From the NCBI GenBank assembly GCA_947492475.1, contig CANLNM010000001.1:744001-808000 (forward strand): a DNA stretch of 64,000 nucleotides, written 5' to 3'. Source of the DNA: an uncultured Paracoccaceae bacterium (GTDB lineage: Bacteria; Pseudomonadota; Alphaproteobacteria; Rhodobacterales; Rhodobacteraceae). Positions 18,404-26,418 of the stretch are shown one piece after another. The translations under genes and the position numbers were made by a program. Below the pieces are notes generated by a model. That model was not told the DNA's origin and ran no database searches. It was given only the letters and a program-made list of their open reading frames with translations. Every line of letters starts with the position of its first letter. Within the stretch, counting starts at the first letter, position 1.

Positions 18404-18706
18404 TTAAGGGGCCCCTTCCACGATCAGGATATCGCTTTCGGCGGTGCGATGGCGGATGGTCATCACGTCTTGGTATGCGGGGTCATTATAGGCGGCTTGG
18501 GCGGCCTCATATGACGGAAATTCGATCACGACACAGCGCTGTTTGAACGACCCTTCTTTGGTGTCAGACGTCCCGCCGCGCACTATAAATCGCCCGCCCA
18601 ACCCCAGCAAAATCGGGGTGTCCCGTTCAACGTACTCTTTGTACGCCTCGGGATCAGTGACGGTGATATGGCCTATAATATAGCCCTTAGGCTTGCCTTG
18701 GGGCAT
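18404..18706 (-). CDS. DUF1330 family protein
   Basis: A 100-residue protein with the DUF1330 fold, a ferredoxin-like dimeric alpha/beta barrel: KGYIIGHITVTDPEAYKEYV at the N-terminus, a central GGRFIVRGG, and CVVIEFPSYEAAQAAYNDPAYQ. The family's function is unknown. It sits inside the ABC operon between the binding-protein gene and the first permease gene, which it abuts without a gap. The start at 18706 follows GGAG. The operon position suggests a role with the transported compound, but that is inference. Confidence 0.85.
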   Translation of the reverse strand: MPQGKPKGYIIGHITVTDPEAYKEYVERDTPILLGLGGRFIVRGGTSDTKEGSFKQRCVVIEFPSYEAAQAAYNDPAYQDVMTIRHRTAESDILIVEGAP

Positions 18707-18736
18707 GTCGTGCTCCGGTTTTGATAGAGGTGGACA

Positions 18737-18750
18737 GGCCCCAACGGGCC
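18737..18750 (-). repeat. Short GC-rich hairpin between binding-protein and DUF1330 genes
   Basis: GGCCC (18737-18741) and GGGCC (18746-18750) form a 5-bp stem with a 4-nt loop, just downstream of the binding-protein gene. Such intra-operon hairpins often protect the 3' end of a highly expressed binding-protein mRNA. No T-run follows, so it is not a full terminator. Confidence 0.35.
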
Positions 18751-18778
18751 CATCCATTTATTGTGTCAAAGCAACAGC

Positions 18779-19888
18779 TTATTGAGCAAGCCATGCCTGG
18801 AATTTTGCGTCGATATCATCACGATAATCGGCCCAGAATTCGTACTGCGTGACAAACACGTTGGTCGCGTTTGCAGGATCCGTTGGCATATGTGGCGCCA
18901 TTTCGATGCCCAACGTGGCATGTGTGCCAACCAGTGGCGCCGAAGATGCACGTGCAGGACCGTAGGAAATATACGCAGCCTGATCCGCCAGACGTTGCGT
19001 GTCAGTTGCGTAGCTTACGAAATCCATGACCCGGGCCAGACGATCCTCTGGCAGACCGGCAGGAATGATCCACCCGTCAAAGTCCAGCATCTGTGCATCC
19101 CACAGCATGCCAATTGGCTGATCTTGCTCGGCGATGGCGGCAAACAGACGACCGTTATAGGTCGAGCCCATGACAACTTCGCCATCGGCCAGCAACTGAG
19201 GTGTTTCAGCCGCAGCGGTCCACCAGACAACTTGGTCCTTGATGCTGTCAAGCTTGGCCAGCGCTTGGTCCTGACCTTCGTCCGTGGACAGAACGTCATA
19301 GATGTCTTCTTTGGCAACGCCGTCACATAGCAGCGCCCATTCCATGTTCGCCAATGGGCGACGGTTCAGCGCGCGTTTGCCGGGATATGTGTCTGTGTCA
19401 AACAATGCACAGATATCCGTTGGCGCAGTATCCCCAACCATATCAAGACGATAGCCAACCGTTGTTGAGAAAACGATCTGAGGGATAAAGCAATCAGAAA
19501 CGATGGAATCCGCGAAATCGTCAGATGCCGACGACCCGTCGGCGCCCATGGCCAACATATCGTCGTGGTCGATTTCCATTGCCAGACCTTCGTCACACAG
19601 ACGGATCGCATCGCCGGCTTCGACGTCGACCAGATCCCATGTGATGTTGCCCGCTTCGTTCATTGCGCGCAATTTGGCAACTGCCTCGCCAGAGCTTTCG
19701 TCCCAGATGATCGATACGCCGTCATTTGCGGCCGAATAGGGATCCGCATAGGCGTTGATCTGGCTGGCCTGATAGGCGCCGCCCCAGCTGACAACAGTCA
19801 TGTCGCCAGCCATATGGCCATCCGCAGATACCGCGCCTGCTGCAAATGTCAGCAGCGAAGTGGTCATAAGAATATTGTGAAGTTTCAT
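18779..19888 (-). CDS. ABC transporter periplasmic substrate-binding protein, polyamine type
   Basis: A 369-residue exported protein. The signal peptide (about 1-22, ...AGAVSA) is followed by the PotD/PotF-like fold: MTVVSWGGAYQASQINAYAD at the start of the mature protein, WDLVDVEAGDAIRLCDEGL and MLWDAQMLDFDGWIIPAG later. It captures the substrate and delivers it to the two permeases encoded downstream. The start at 19888 follows GGGAGA. The family (COG0687) covers spermidine, putrescine and other amines. Confidence 0.88.
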   Translation of the reverse strand: MKLHNILMTTSLLTFAAGAVSADGHMAGDMTVVSWGGAYQASQINAYADPYSAANDGVSIIWDESSGEAVAKLRAMNEAGNITWDLVDVEAGDAIRLCDEGLAMEIDHDDMLAMGADGSSASDDFADSIVSDCFIPQIVFSTTVGYRLDMVGDTAPTDICALFDTDTYPGKRALNRRPLANMEWALLCDGVAKEDIYDVLSTDEGQDQALAKLDSIKDQVVWWTAAAETPQLLADGEVVMGSTYNGRLFAAIAEQDQPIGMLWDAQMLDFDGWIIPAGLPEDRLARVMDFVSYATDTQRLADQAAYISYGPARASSAPLVGTHATLGIEMAPHMPTDPANATNVFVTQYEFWADYRDDIDAKFQAWLAQ

Positions 19889-19961
19889 ACCAAGTCTCCC
19901 GTTTTGGTTCCGGTTCGTTCGTTGGACCATGCCTACCGGACAGGCACCGTCACATTCCCGT

Positions 19962-21098
19962 TCACGCATCCAGCGCGCGGCAATCCTTTGGCAGCCAACC
20001 GATTTCGATCTGTTGGCCGGGCGTCAGGCGGACCTGATCGGGCGCATTGCGGGATTTGATGACAAAATCATCGTTCCCAGCAACCCGCAGACGTGTGCGA
20101 AACACATCGCCCATATAGATAAATTCCAGCACCTCAGCCTTGAGCAAATGCGCATCCGGGTGCAGGCGTTCCTTATTAAATTCAACACGTTCCGGGCGGA
20201 TCGACACACGCGTGCGTTCCCCAACTTTGGAGACGTTGACAGGGTTGGCATCGATTTCGCCGCCCCCATCCAAACGTACCACACATTGGTCGCCCTTCAT
20301 TTCGGTCACCACCCCTTCGAGGGTGTTATTTTCACCGATAAATTGCGCGACAAAGCTGTTTTTAGGCTCTTCGTACAACGTGTCAGGTGGGGCCAATTGC
20401 TGAATGCGGCCATCCTCAAACACGGCGACGCGGTCTGACATGGTCAGCGCTTCGGTTTGGTCATGGGTCACATAAACCACGGTGATGCCCAGATCATGGG
20501 CCAACCGGGTGATTTCAAATTGCAACGTTTCGCGCAGCTGTTTGTCGAGCGCGCCCAGCGGTTCATCCATCAAAACCAGTTCCGGCTCAAACACCAATGC
20601 CCGCGCAAGGGCGATCCGCTGTTGCTGGCCACCGGACAATTGCGCCGGACGTCGCCCACCGAAATCGCCCATCTGGACCATATCCAACGCGCGGGTGATT
20701 TTGGCCTCGCGCTCGGACTTGCCCATTTTGCGGACTTCTAATGGGAAAGACAGGTTTTCGGCCACGGTCATATGCGGAAACAGCGCGTAGTTCTGAAACA
20801 CCATGCCAATGCCCCGTTTATGGGGTGGGATATTGTTGATGGGCCTGCCCGCCAAACGAATGTCACCATGGGTTGCGGTTTCGAACCCGGCCAGCATCAT
20901 CAGACAGGTGGTTTTGCCAGACCCCGATGGTCCAAGCATTGTCAGAAATTCGCCTTTGGGCAGCGAAAGGTTCAAATCTTTGACGACAAGATTTTCGCCG
21001 TCATAGCTTTTTTGCACGCGATCGAATTCGACGAATGCATCATCGGAGGTTGTTGTGGCCAATGTGGCGCTCCCTGGTATTTCGGCAGTTTTCTGCAC
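19962..21098 (-). CDS. ABC transporter ATP-binding protein, PotA-like
   Basis: A 378-residue cytoplasmic ATPase. Walker A GPSGSGKTT is near 56-64, Q-loop in MVFQNYALFPH, signature LSGGQQQRIALARAL near 155, Walker B LVLMDEPLGALD and H-loop VTHDQTEAL; a C-terminal TOBE domain lies after about 290. It powers the import complex and is the first gene of the operon. Two palindromes at 21265-21295 lie about 170-200 nt upstream of its start and may carry regulation. Confidence 0.92.
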   Translation of the reverse strand: MQKTAEIPGSATLATTTSDDAFVEFDRVQKSYDGENLVVKDLNLSLPKGEFLTMLGPSGSGKTTCLMMLAGFETATHGDIRLAGRPINNIPPHKRGIGMVFQNYALFPHMTVAENLSFPLEVRKMGKSEREAKITRALDMVQMGDFGGRRPAQLSGGQQQRIALARALVFEPELVLMDEPLGALDKQLRETLQFEITRLAHDLGITVVYVTHDQTEALTMSDRVAVFEDGRIQQLAPPDTLYEEPKNSFVAQFIGENNTLEGVVTEMKGDQCVVRLDGGGEIDANPVNVSKVGERTRVSIRPERVEFNKERLHPDAHLLKAEVLEFIYMGDVFRTRLRVAGNDDFVIKSRNAPDQVRLTPGQQIEIGWLPKDCRALDA

Positions 21099-21264
21099 GT
21101 ATTATCGCAGAGCGTAAGCAGCAGATCACAATGACGCAATACGCCAGATGCGCATTTTGCACTAGTTTGCACCAAAACTGCAGTCCGATTCACTTTCCAA
21201 GTCATAAACCGAAGCCGTTTTCACTTTGGGATGTTTTTTTAGGCGAATCCGAAAAGTTTCGGAT

Positions 21265-21281
21265 CGTAAACAAAGTTTACG
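21265..21281. promoter_or_regulatory. Palindrome CGTAAAC-AAA-GTTTACG
   Basis: Perfect 7-bp arms with a 3-bp centre, upstream of the PotA-like operon. The shape is like LacI/GntR-type operators, although no regulator gene lies next to this operon. The nearest LacI gene is about 4 kb away at 25197. Confidence 0.5.
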
Positions 21282-21282
21282 C

Positions 21283-21295
21283 TTACCTTAGGTAA
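21283..21295. promoter_or_regulatory. Palindrome TTACC-TTA-GGTAA
   Basis: Perfect 5-bp arms, directly beside the CGTAAAC palindrome and sharing the GGTAAAC word just after it. Together they may form a tandem operator for the ABC operon that starts at 21098. Confidence 0.4.
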
Positions 21296-21360
21296 ACTGT
21301 GTGATTGGAATTCTATCATAGGGTGTTTACCAAACGGGATGTGACATGTGGTCAGGTCAC

Positions 21361-21394
21361 AAAAAAACGAGGGGGACTGAGAAAATCCCCCTCG
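21361..21394 (-). terminator. Rho-independent terminator of sugar-binding-protein gene
   Basis: On the minus strand, an 8-bp GC-rich stem (plus-strand arms CGAGGGGG at 21368-21375 and CCCCCTCG at 21387-21394) is followed by a run of seven T (plus-strand A at 21361-21367). It lies 25 nt after the stop of the binding-protein gene. Confidence 0.92.
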
Positions 21395-21418
21395 CCTTAG
21401 AATGCCGCTAACCTGGAT

Positions 21419-22375
21419 TTAAAATGGGGAATCCGGGAAGTAGAAAGAGGCAGCATTCTCGGGAGTGATAAGGGTCGCGCCCAGAATATAGCGACCCGCA
21501 ACAGGGCCGTTTGATTTAAACGCCGCAACCGTGACGTCCATCGCCGTGGCGATCATCGACGGTGGATACAACACGTCAACAGGAACCAATTCGTTGCCAT
21601 CCATGATGCCGCGAATGGTTTCTTTCATGCCAGCACCGCCAACAACAAACATGCCATCGCCTGCACGATCCGCCTGTTCCAGCGCCGCAACAACGCCAAT
21701 CGCGATGTCATCATCCTGCGCCCAAACCGCGTCAATATCCGGGAAACGGCTCAGGAAATCCTGCATGACCTCAAACCCGTCATCACGGTTCCAATTGGCA
21801 TGTTTATGATCCAGAACATTAATGCCCGACCCTTCGATGGTTTCCATAAACGCATCAAACCGTTCGTTGTCGATCAATGTTGGGATGCCCCGCAGGATCA
21901 CAATATTGTCGCCCTCGTTCAGACGGCCCATCATGTATTCCGCAGATACGCGCCCCAGTTCCGGGTTGTTGCCCGCCACATAGATGTCTTCGATCCCCGG
22001 CTGGCTTAGCCCGCGATCTACAACCGTGATCAAGGCGCCGGTGTTTTTGACGTTCAAAACCGGATCGGTCAGCGGCTCGGATTCAAAGGGCAGCACAACC
22101 AAAGCGTCGATGTTGTGGATCGATACCAGATCCTCCAATGCGCTGGCCTGAGATGCGGGATCGGGTGAGTTGATCAGGACAAGATCAACGTCAGGATACA
22201 ACGCCTCTAGCCGTGCCTCTGCCTGTTCGGCATGCCAGTTCATCCCAGCCGCCCATGCATGGGTCGGCGTTGGATAAGATACGCCAATTTTGATCGTTTC
22301 GTCAGCAAACGCTGCGCCAGCCAGCGTGACCGCCCCGCCGACCAGACCCGCCATAAATGTTTTCGATAAGGCCAT
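21419..22375 (-). CDS. Sugar ABC transporter periplasmic binding protein (RbsB-like)
   Basis: A 318-residue exported protein. A signal peptide (about 1-23, ...AGAAFA) precedes a type I periplasmic binding fold: IKIGVSYPTPTHAWAAGMNW, then IDALVVLPFESEPLTDPV and VDRGLSQPGIEDIYVAGNN. It matches the ribose/xylose group that works with RbsC/RbsA-type partners. The start at 22375 follows GGGAGGA. It is third in the operon, 110 nt after the permease gene, with a hairpin in that gap. The sugar is unknown; no catabolic gene lies nearby to hint at it. Confidence 0.88.
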   Translation of the reverse strand: MALSKTFMAGLVGGAVTLAGAAFADETIKIGVSYPTPTHAWAAGMNWHAEQAEARLEALYPDVDLVLINSPDPASQASALEDLVSIHNIDALVVLPFESEPLTDPVLNVKNTGALITVVDRGLSQPGIEDIYVAGNNPELGRVSAEYMMGRLNEGDNIVILRGIPTLIDNERFDAFMETIEGSGINVLDHKHANWNRDDGFEVMQDFLSRFPDIDAVWAQDDDIAIGVVAALEQADRAGDGMFVVGGAGMKETIRGIMDGNELVPVDVLYPPSMIATAMDVTVAAFKSNGPVAGRYILGATLITPENAASFYFPDSPF

Positions 22376-22460
22376 GTTTTCCTCCCTGGAAATGGTGCCG
22401 ATGAATGCCCCACCAGACATGGTGGCGCTGTTAACGTCCCGGATTTCCGGTCACGTTTTG

Positions 22461-22485
22461 CCCAAACATCTTTGTTTGGTTTGGG
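22461..22485 (-). repeat. Hairpin between permease and binding-protein genes
   Basis: CCCAAAC (22461-22467) and GTTTGGG (22479-22485) form a 7-bp stem directly after the permease stop codon. It could stabilise or attenuate the transcript so that the binding protein is made in a different amount from the membrane components. Confidence 0.4.
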
Positions 22486-23490
22486 TTAATCTTTGGCCGC
22501 GCCCCCCCGTTGCAGCCAGACGGCCACAATGATGATCAGACCTTGCATTGTGCCGTTCAGGTAGTTCGAAATCAGATCGGTAAAGTTTAGAATGTTGCCG
22601 ATTGTTGTCAGGATCAGCGCGCCGATAATGGTGCCACCGATGCGGCCATAACCGCCCTTAAGGACTGTGCCGCCAATGATCACCGCAGCGATCGCTTCGA
22701 GTTCCCACAACACGCCGGTTGACGATGACGCGGACCCCAACCGCGGCACATAGATCACGGTGGCCAACGCCACACAGACACCTTGGATCATGTAGGTCCA
22801 GGTCTTGATCCGGTCGACGTTGATCGCTGAATATTGCGCGACATTTTCGTTTGATCCAATCGCGGTGCAATAACGCCCAAACGTAGTGCGGTTCATCAAA
22901 AACCACCCCCCAGCAGCCACAAAGATGAACACCCAGACCGGGATCGGAACCCAAAGGATCGTGTCGTAATAGACCGGGCGATAGGTGTTGCGAATGTCAA
23001 AATTCAGCGACAACGTGCCACCATCGGCAAAATAGGTCACCAAAGACCGGAAAATCCCCATAGTCCCCAGTGTGACGATGAACGCTTCGATTTTACCTTT
23101 GGTCGTGAGGAACCCGTTGGCGAACCCAGCCCCCAGCCCCAGTAAAATCGCGCAGACCGCACCAACAATCACTGTCAAACTGCCAGTGCCCAGCGTGTCG
23201 ACCAACGCGTTCATCAGAATGATCATCACCCCGGCAATCACCGCGGCCATAGACCCAACCGACAGGTCGATCCCCCCCGACGTGATCACAAACGTAGCAC
23301 CCACAGCGATGATCCCGATAAATGCCGACCGGGTCAGCAAATTGGTGATATTGCCTTCGCTCAGGAACGCTGAATTCAGTGAAAACCCAATAAGACACAA
23401 CAAAACCAAGGCGATCGCCGGGCCGTACAGCTTTAGGTCGATCTTTCGTTTCAGCTCAGCGTTTGGCGCTTCTACCGAGGTCTCAGGCAT
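22486..23490 (-). CDS. Sugar ABC transporter permease (RbsC-like)
   Basis: A 334-residue inner-membrane protein with eight to ten helices. The conserved permease motif GGIDLSVGSMAAV is near residue 73, and GGTVLKGGYGRIGGTIIGALI near the C-terminus is characteristic of the RbsC/XylH family. It forms the channel of a ribose-type importer. It overlaps the ATPase gene by 8 nt, so the two are co-translated. The cytoplasmic N-terminus is a short charged tail. Confidence 0.9.
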   Translation of the reverse strand: MPETSVEAPNAELKRKIDLKLYGPAIALVLLCLIGFSLNSAFLSEGNITNLLTRSAFIGIIAVGATFVITSGGIDLSVGSMAAVIAGVMIILMNALVDTLGTGSLTVIVGAVCAILLGLGAGFANGFLTTKGKIEAFIVTLGTMGIFRSLVTYFADGGTLSLNFDIRNTYRPVYYDTILWVPIPVWVFIFVAAGGWFLMNRTTFGRYCTAIGSNENVAQYSAINVDRIKTWTYMIQGVCVALATVIYVPRLGSASSSTGVLWELEAIAAVIIGGTVLKGGYGRIGGTIIGALILTTIGNILNFTDLISNYLNGTMQGLIIIVAVWLQRGGAAKD

Positions 23491-25009
23491 GGTTTACTTC
23501 CTCTCTTAGCCCTGCGGCATAGCCAACGATTTCATTTTCGTTGATGTCATTTCCTGTCAATTCGCCCATGATCCGCCCATCCCGCATCACGATAACACGG
23601 TGTGAAACGCCAATGATTTCGGGCATTTCAGATGATATCACCACCACGGACACACCTTCGGCGGCAAGGGCCGCAATAAAATGATAAATCTGCTGTTTTG
23701 TGCCCACATCGATGCCACGGGTGGGTTCGTCGATGATCACAATCTTGGGGTTGGCTTCCATCACTTTGGCCAATAGCAATTTCTGCTGATTGCCACCGGA
23801 CATGTCCCCGGCCCGCACATCTGGATCCCGCGCACGAATATCAAAGCGACGAATAGCGCGGGCCAATGCGTCGTCTTCGGCGCTGCGGTTCAACACCAGC
23901 CGATTGGCAAAGTTTCGCAAAGCCAGCAATGTCAGATTTGCCCGCATCCCCTGATCCAGCAACAGACCTTTGCCTTTGCGATCTTTGGTCAGATAAACGA
24001 CCCCCACATCGCGGGCCTGCGCCACCGACGTGAACACGCCTTTGTGGCCCAAAATGGTGACATTCCCCGCCAAAGCCGGGGTCAGCGAACAGATCGTTTC
24101 AAACACTTCTGTGCGGCCGGCCCCCACCAATCCCGCAAATCCTAGTATTTCACCCTTGCGCAGGTTGAAGTTCACACCATGCAGGTTCTGAGTACGCAAC
24201 CCCCTGACATCCATGACAATTTCAGCGTCCACATCCACTTCGTTCATCGGTGGATAGAGATCCGACAATTCACGCCCGACCATCATGCGGGCCATGTCTT
24301 CGACCACGGTTTCATTTGTTGGGCGGGTCGCAATCCACTGCCCATCGCGCAGGATTGTCACCCGATCCGAGACCTTTTTGACCTCTTGCAGTTTGTGACT
24401 GACAAACATGATCGCCACGCCCTGAGCGCGCAGTCGCATCACCTGTGAAAACAGGATTTCGGTTTCGGCCTCGGTTAGAACCGCTGTCGGTTCATCCATG
24501 ATCAAAACGCGCGCGTCGCGGTTCATCGCTTTGGCAATTTCGACCATCTGCTTTTGGGCAATCGACAGCTGTGAAATGCGGGTATCGGGCGACACGTTCA
24601 TGCCTACTTCGGTCAACAATTGCTGGACCACCTGATGCATGGCCGACCGGTTGAGGATGCCGCGATTTTCAATCTCGCGGCCCAGAAAAATATTTTCGGT
24701 GATCGTCATTTGCTCGGCCAGGTTCAGTTCCTGATGGATCAGGACAATCCCCATGTCTTCGGCCTGCCCGTTTGGCGGCAATGTGACCCGTTCACCATCC
24801 AAATACAGCCCCCCTGACGTGGGCGCATGGATGCCTGACAGGATTTTCATCAGCGTAGATTTGCCCGCACCGTTTTCGCCGATCAGCGCGTGAACTTCGC
24901 CGGATCGAATGTCAAAACTCACGCTGAACAGGACCGGAACCGCGCCAAACGACTTGCTGACGCAATCCGCACTTAGCACAATTTGTCCGGCTGTGGCCTC
25001 TTCGCTCAT
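23483..25009 (-). CDS. Sugar ABC transporter ATPase, two ABC domains (RbsA/XylG-like)
   Basis: A 508-residue protein with two ABC domains. The first has Walker A GENGAGKST and Walker B VLIMDEPTAVL. The second has the degenerate P-loop region FAGLVGAGRTEVFE, the signature MSGGNQQKLLLAKVM and IVIIDEPTRGID. This layout is typical of ribose-family importers, where the second site is weakened. The start at 25009 follows GGGAGGGG. It is the first gene of the operon, divergent from the LacI regulator, with paired palindromes in the promoter region. Confidence 0.92.
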   Translation of the reverse strand: MSEEATAGQIVLSADCVSKSFGAVPVLFSVSFDIRSGEVHALIGENGAGKSTLMKILSGIHAPTSGGLYLDGERVTLPPNGQAEDMGIVLIHQELNLAEQMTITENIFLGREIENRGILNRSAMHQVVQQLLTEVGMNVSPDTRISQLSIAQKQMVEIAKAMNRDARVLIMDEPTAVLTEAETEILFSQVMRLRAQGVAIMFVSHKLQEVKKVSDRVTILRDGQWIATRPTNETVVEDMARMMVGRELSDLYPPMNEVDVDAEIVMDVRGLRTQNLHGVNFNLRKGEILGFAGLVGAGRTEVFETICSLTPALAGNVTILGHKGVFTSVAQARDVGVVYLTKDRKGKGLLLDQGMRANLTLLALRNFANRLVLNRSAEDDALARAIRRFDIRARDPDVRAGDMSGGNQQKLLLAKVMEANPKIVIIDEPTRGIDVGTKQQIYHFIAALAAEGVSVVVISSEMPEIIGVSHRVIVMRDGRIMGELTGNDINENEIVGYAAGLREEVNHA

Positions 25010-25030
25010 GCTTCGAACCCCTCCCAAGGT

Positions 25031-25046
25031 CATCCAAATTTGGATG
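25031..25046. promoter_or_regulatory. Perfect 16-bp palindrome CATCCAAATTTGGATG
   Basis: A perfect palindrome 22 nt upstream of the ABC ATPase start. Its 10-bp core CCAAATTTGG occurs again at 25114-25123, 80 bp away centre to centre. The pair brackets the two TGTAAA operators. Confidence 0.5.
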
Positions 25047-25069
25047 GCTGCCCTCCTGCAGCGAATCCC

Positions 25070-25107
25070 ATGTAAACCTTTACATCAATCTATGTAAAGG
25101 TTTTCAT
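25070..25107. promoter_or_regulatory. Paired LacI-type operators
   Basis: ATGTAAACCTTTACAT (25070-25085) is a near-perfect palindrome with TGTAAA half-sites. ATGTAAAGGTTTTCAT (25092-25107) is its reverse complement with one mismatch. The centres are 22 bp apart, about two helical turns. They lie between the ABC operon and the LacI gene, the place where the regulator should act on both. Confidence 0.65.
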
Positions 25108-25113
25108 CGCAGG

Positions 25114-25123
25114 CCAAATTTGG
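25114..25123. promoter_or_regulatory. Second CCAAATTTGG palindrome
   Basis: A perfect 10-bp palindrome identical to the core of the 25031-25046 site, about 75 nt upstream of the LacI start. Two copies flanking the operators may allow looping or binding of a second regulator. Confidence 0.4.
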
Positions 25124-25196
25124 TAATGTCACACTGAATTCCGGGATGATGACGGTTTGAAAGACGTCTTGGATTGGCAATTGACGAACGGGCGAC

Positions 25197-26225
25197 GTGC
25201 AGAAAAATCCAGCGAAACCAGCAACTATTGAGGATGTCGCGCGATTGGCCGGAGTGTCGATCGCAACGGTCAGCCGCGCAATTTCTAAGCCCGATAAAGT
25301 CGCCGAAAGCACACGCAAAAAAGTGTCCGCCGCGATTGCCCGCACCGGCTATACCGCCAATGCGATGGCCCAAAATTTGCGCCGGCAACGGTCACAAATG
25401 GTGTTGGTTTTGGCCCAATCCATTTCAGACCCCAACTTTCCTGGGATCCTGACCGGGTTGGAAAAAGTTGCCAATGAACGTGGCTATGGCGTTCTGATTG
25501 GCAACACCGAAGGCGATGTCGCGCTGGAGGAAAAATACCTGCGATTTCTTTCCACCGGGATCGCCGACGGACTGATCCTGTTAACGGGTCATTTGCCGGT
25601 GGCGGGATGGCCTGAAAACTCAAAATCCCACATTCCGCCCACGGTTGCGGCCGCCACCCCGGTCAGCCATTCCGACGTCAGTTACGTCTGTATGGATGAT
25701 CAATCCGCCGCGCGGGTTGCCACCGAATTTTTGATGTCCATGGGGCACAAAGAGATCGTCTATGTCACTGGTCCCAAAGGCAATATTCTGTCGGATCGGC
25801 GATTGACCGGCTATTGTGATGCGCTGAGCCAGAAAACCGAACAGATGTCGATCTGGAAAATCGATGGGGATGGCACCAGTTTGGGGGGACGCGCCGCCGT
25901 TGAACGATTGTGTATTCGCGATACGCTGCCGACCGCGTTTTTCTGCTTTAATGACGACACGGCGATTGGTGTGATCCGCGCCCTGCAGGACCGGGGCTAT
26001 TCCGTCCCAGAGGATATGTCGGTGATGGGTTTTGATGACATTCCTTTTGCCAGCAATGTCACCCCTGCCCTCACGACAATCCGCCAACCGCGTAGCCAGA
26101 TTGGCGAACATGCCATGACGTGTTTGCTGGACCGGCTTGCCAATGCCGATACCAGCTTTGATGCGATTGAGCTGCACGGGGATTTGATCGTGCGCGACTC
26201 GTGTGGCCCTGCCAAGGTCCCCTAG
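25197..26225 (+). CDS. LacI-family transcriptional regulator
   Basis: A 342-residue repressor. The N-terminal LacI helix-turn-helix reads ATIEDVARLAGVSIATVSRA (about 9-28), followed by the hinge helix region and a periplasmic-binding-like effector domain (about 62-335; VMGFDDIPFASNVTPALTTI near 280). It begins with GTG at 25197, since the upstream in-frame ATG is followed by a stop. It is divergent from the sugar ABC operon and presumably represses it until the sugar binds. Its last 4 nt are shared with the convergent DUF2783 gene. Confidence 0.9.
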   Translation: MQKNPAKPATIEDVARLAGVSIATVSRAISKPDKVAESTRKKVSAAIARTGYTANAMAQNLRRQRSQMVLVLAQSISDPNFPGILTGLEKVANERGYGVLIGNTEGDVALEEKYLRFLSTGIADGLILLTGHLPVAGWPENSKSHIPPTVAAATPVSHSDVSYVCMDDQSAARVATEFLMSMGHKEIVYVTGPKGNILSDRRLTGYCDALSQKTEQMSIWKIDGDGTSLGGRAAVERLCIRDTLPTAFFCFNDDTAIGVIRALQDRGYSVPEDMSVMGFDDIPFASNVTPALTTIRQPRSQIGEHAMTCLLDRLANADTSFDAIELHGDLIVRDSCGPAKVP

Positions 26226-26416
26226 TTTTTGGACTGGCGTGCCGCGTTTAACGCTTGCGACAATACGGATCGATCCCCGATATGATTGCATAAAACCAAG
26301 ATCAGCCGCGCATTCAATGCGTCGCTTTCCGATTTTTCCAGGCCCTGATGTGCCGCCAGCAATTCGTCGTAAAACGCGTCCGGGTCCGCCAGATTTGGGG
26401 TCAGTTTCAAATCCAT
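26222..26416 (-). CDS. DUF2783 family protein
   Basis: A 64-residue helical cytoplasmic protein matching DUF2783: DPDAFYDELLAAHQGLE followed by LNARLILVLCNHIGD. The function is unknown. The family is usually found next to MhpA-like flavin monooxygenases, as here, where it begins 2 nt after the hydroxylase stop and is the last gene of the homogentisate operon. That steady association suggests an accessory or stabilising role for the hydroxylase, which remains inference. Confidence 0.85.
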   Translation of the reverse strand: MDLKLTPNLADPDAFYDELLAAHQGLEKSESDALNARLILVLCNHIGDRSVLSQALNAARQSKN

Positions 26417-26418
26417 GT

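Larger units (their letters stand above)
21099..21418. other. 320-nt intergenic region with palindromes and a terminator
   Basis: No protein-like frame is seen here. The stretch next to the ATPase gene is the probable promoter and leader of the polyamine-type ABC operon. It contains two adjacent palindromes (21265-21281 and 21283-21295). Its right end carries the strong terminator of the sugar-binding-protein gene (21361-21394). Confidence 0.7.

Noticed and set aside
19930..19946. TGCCT-N7-AGGCA hairpin between ABC ATPase and binding-protein genes
   Set aside because: Five-base stem with no T-run; too weak to call a terminator or attenuator.
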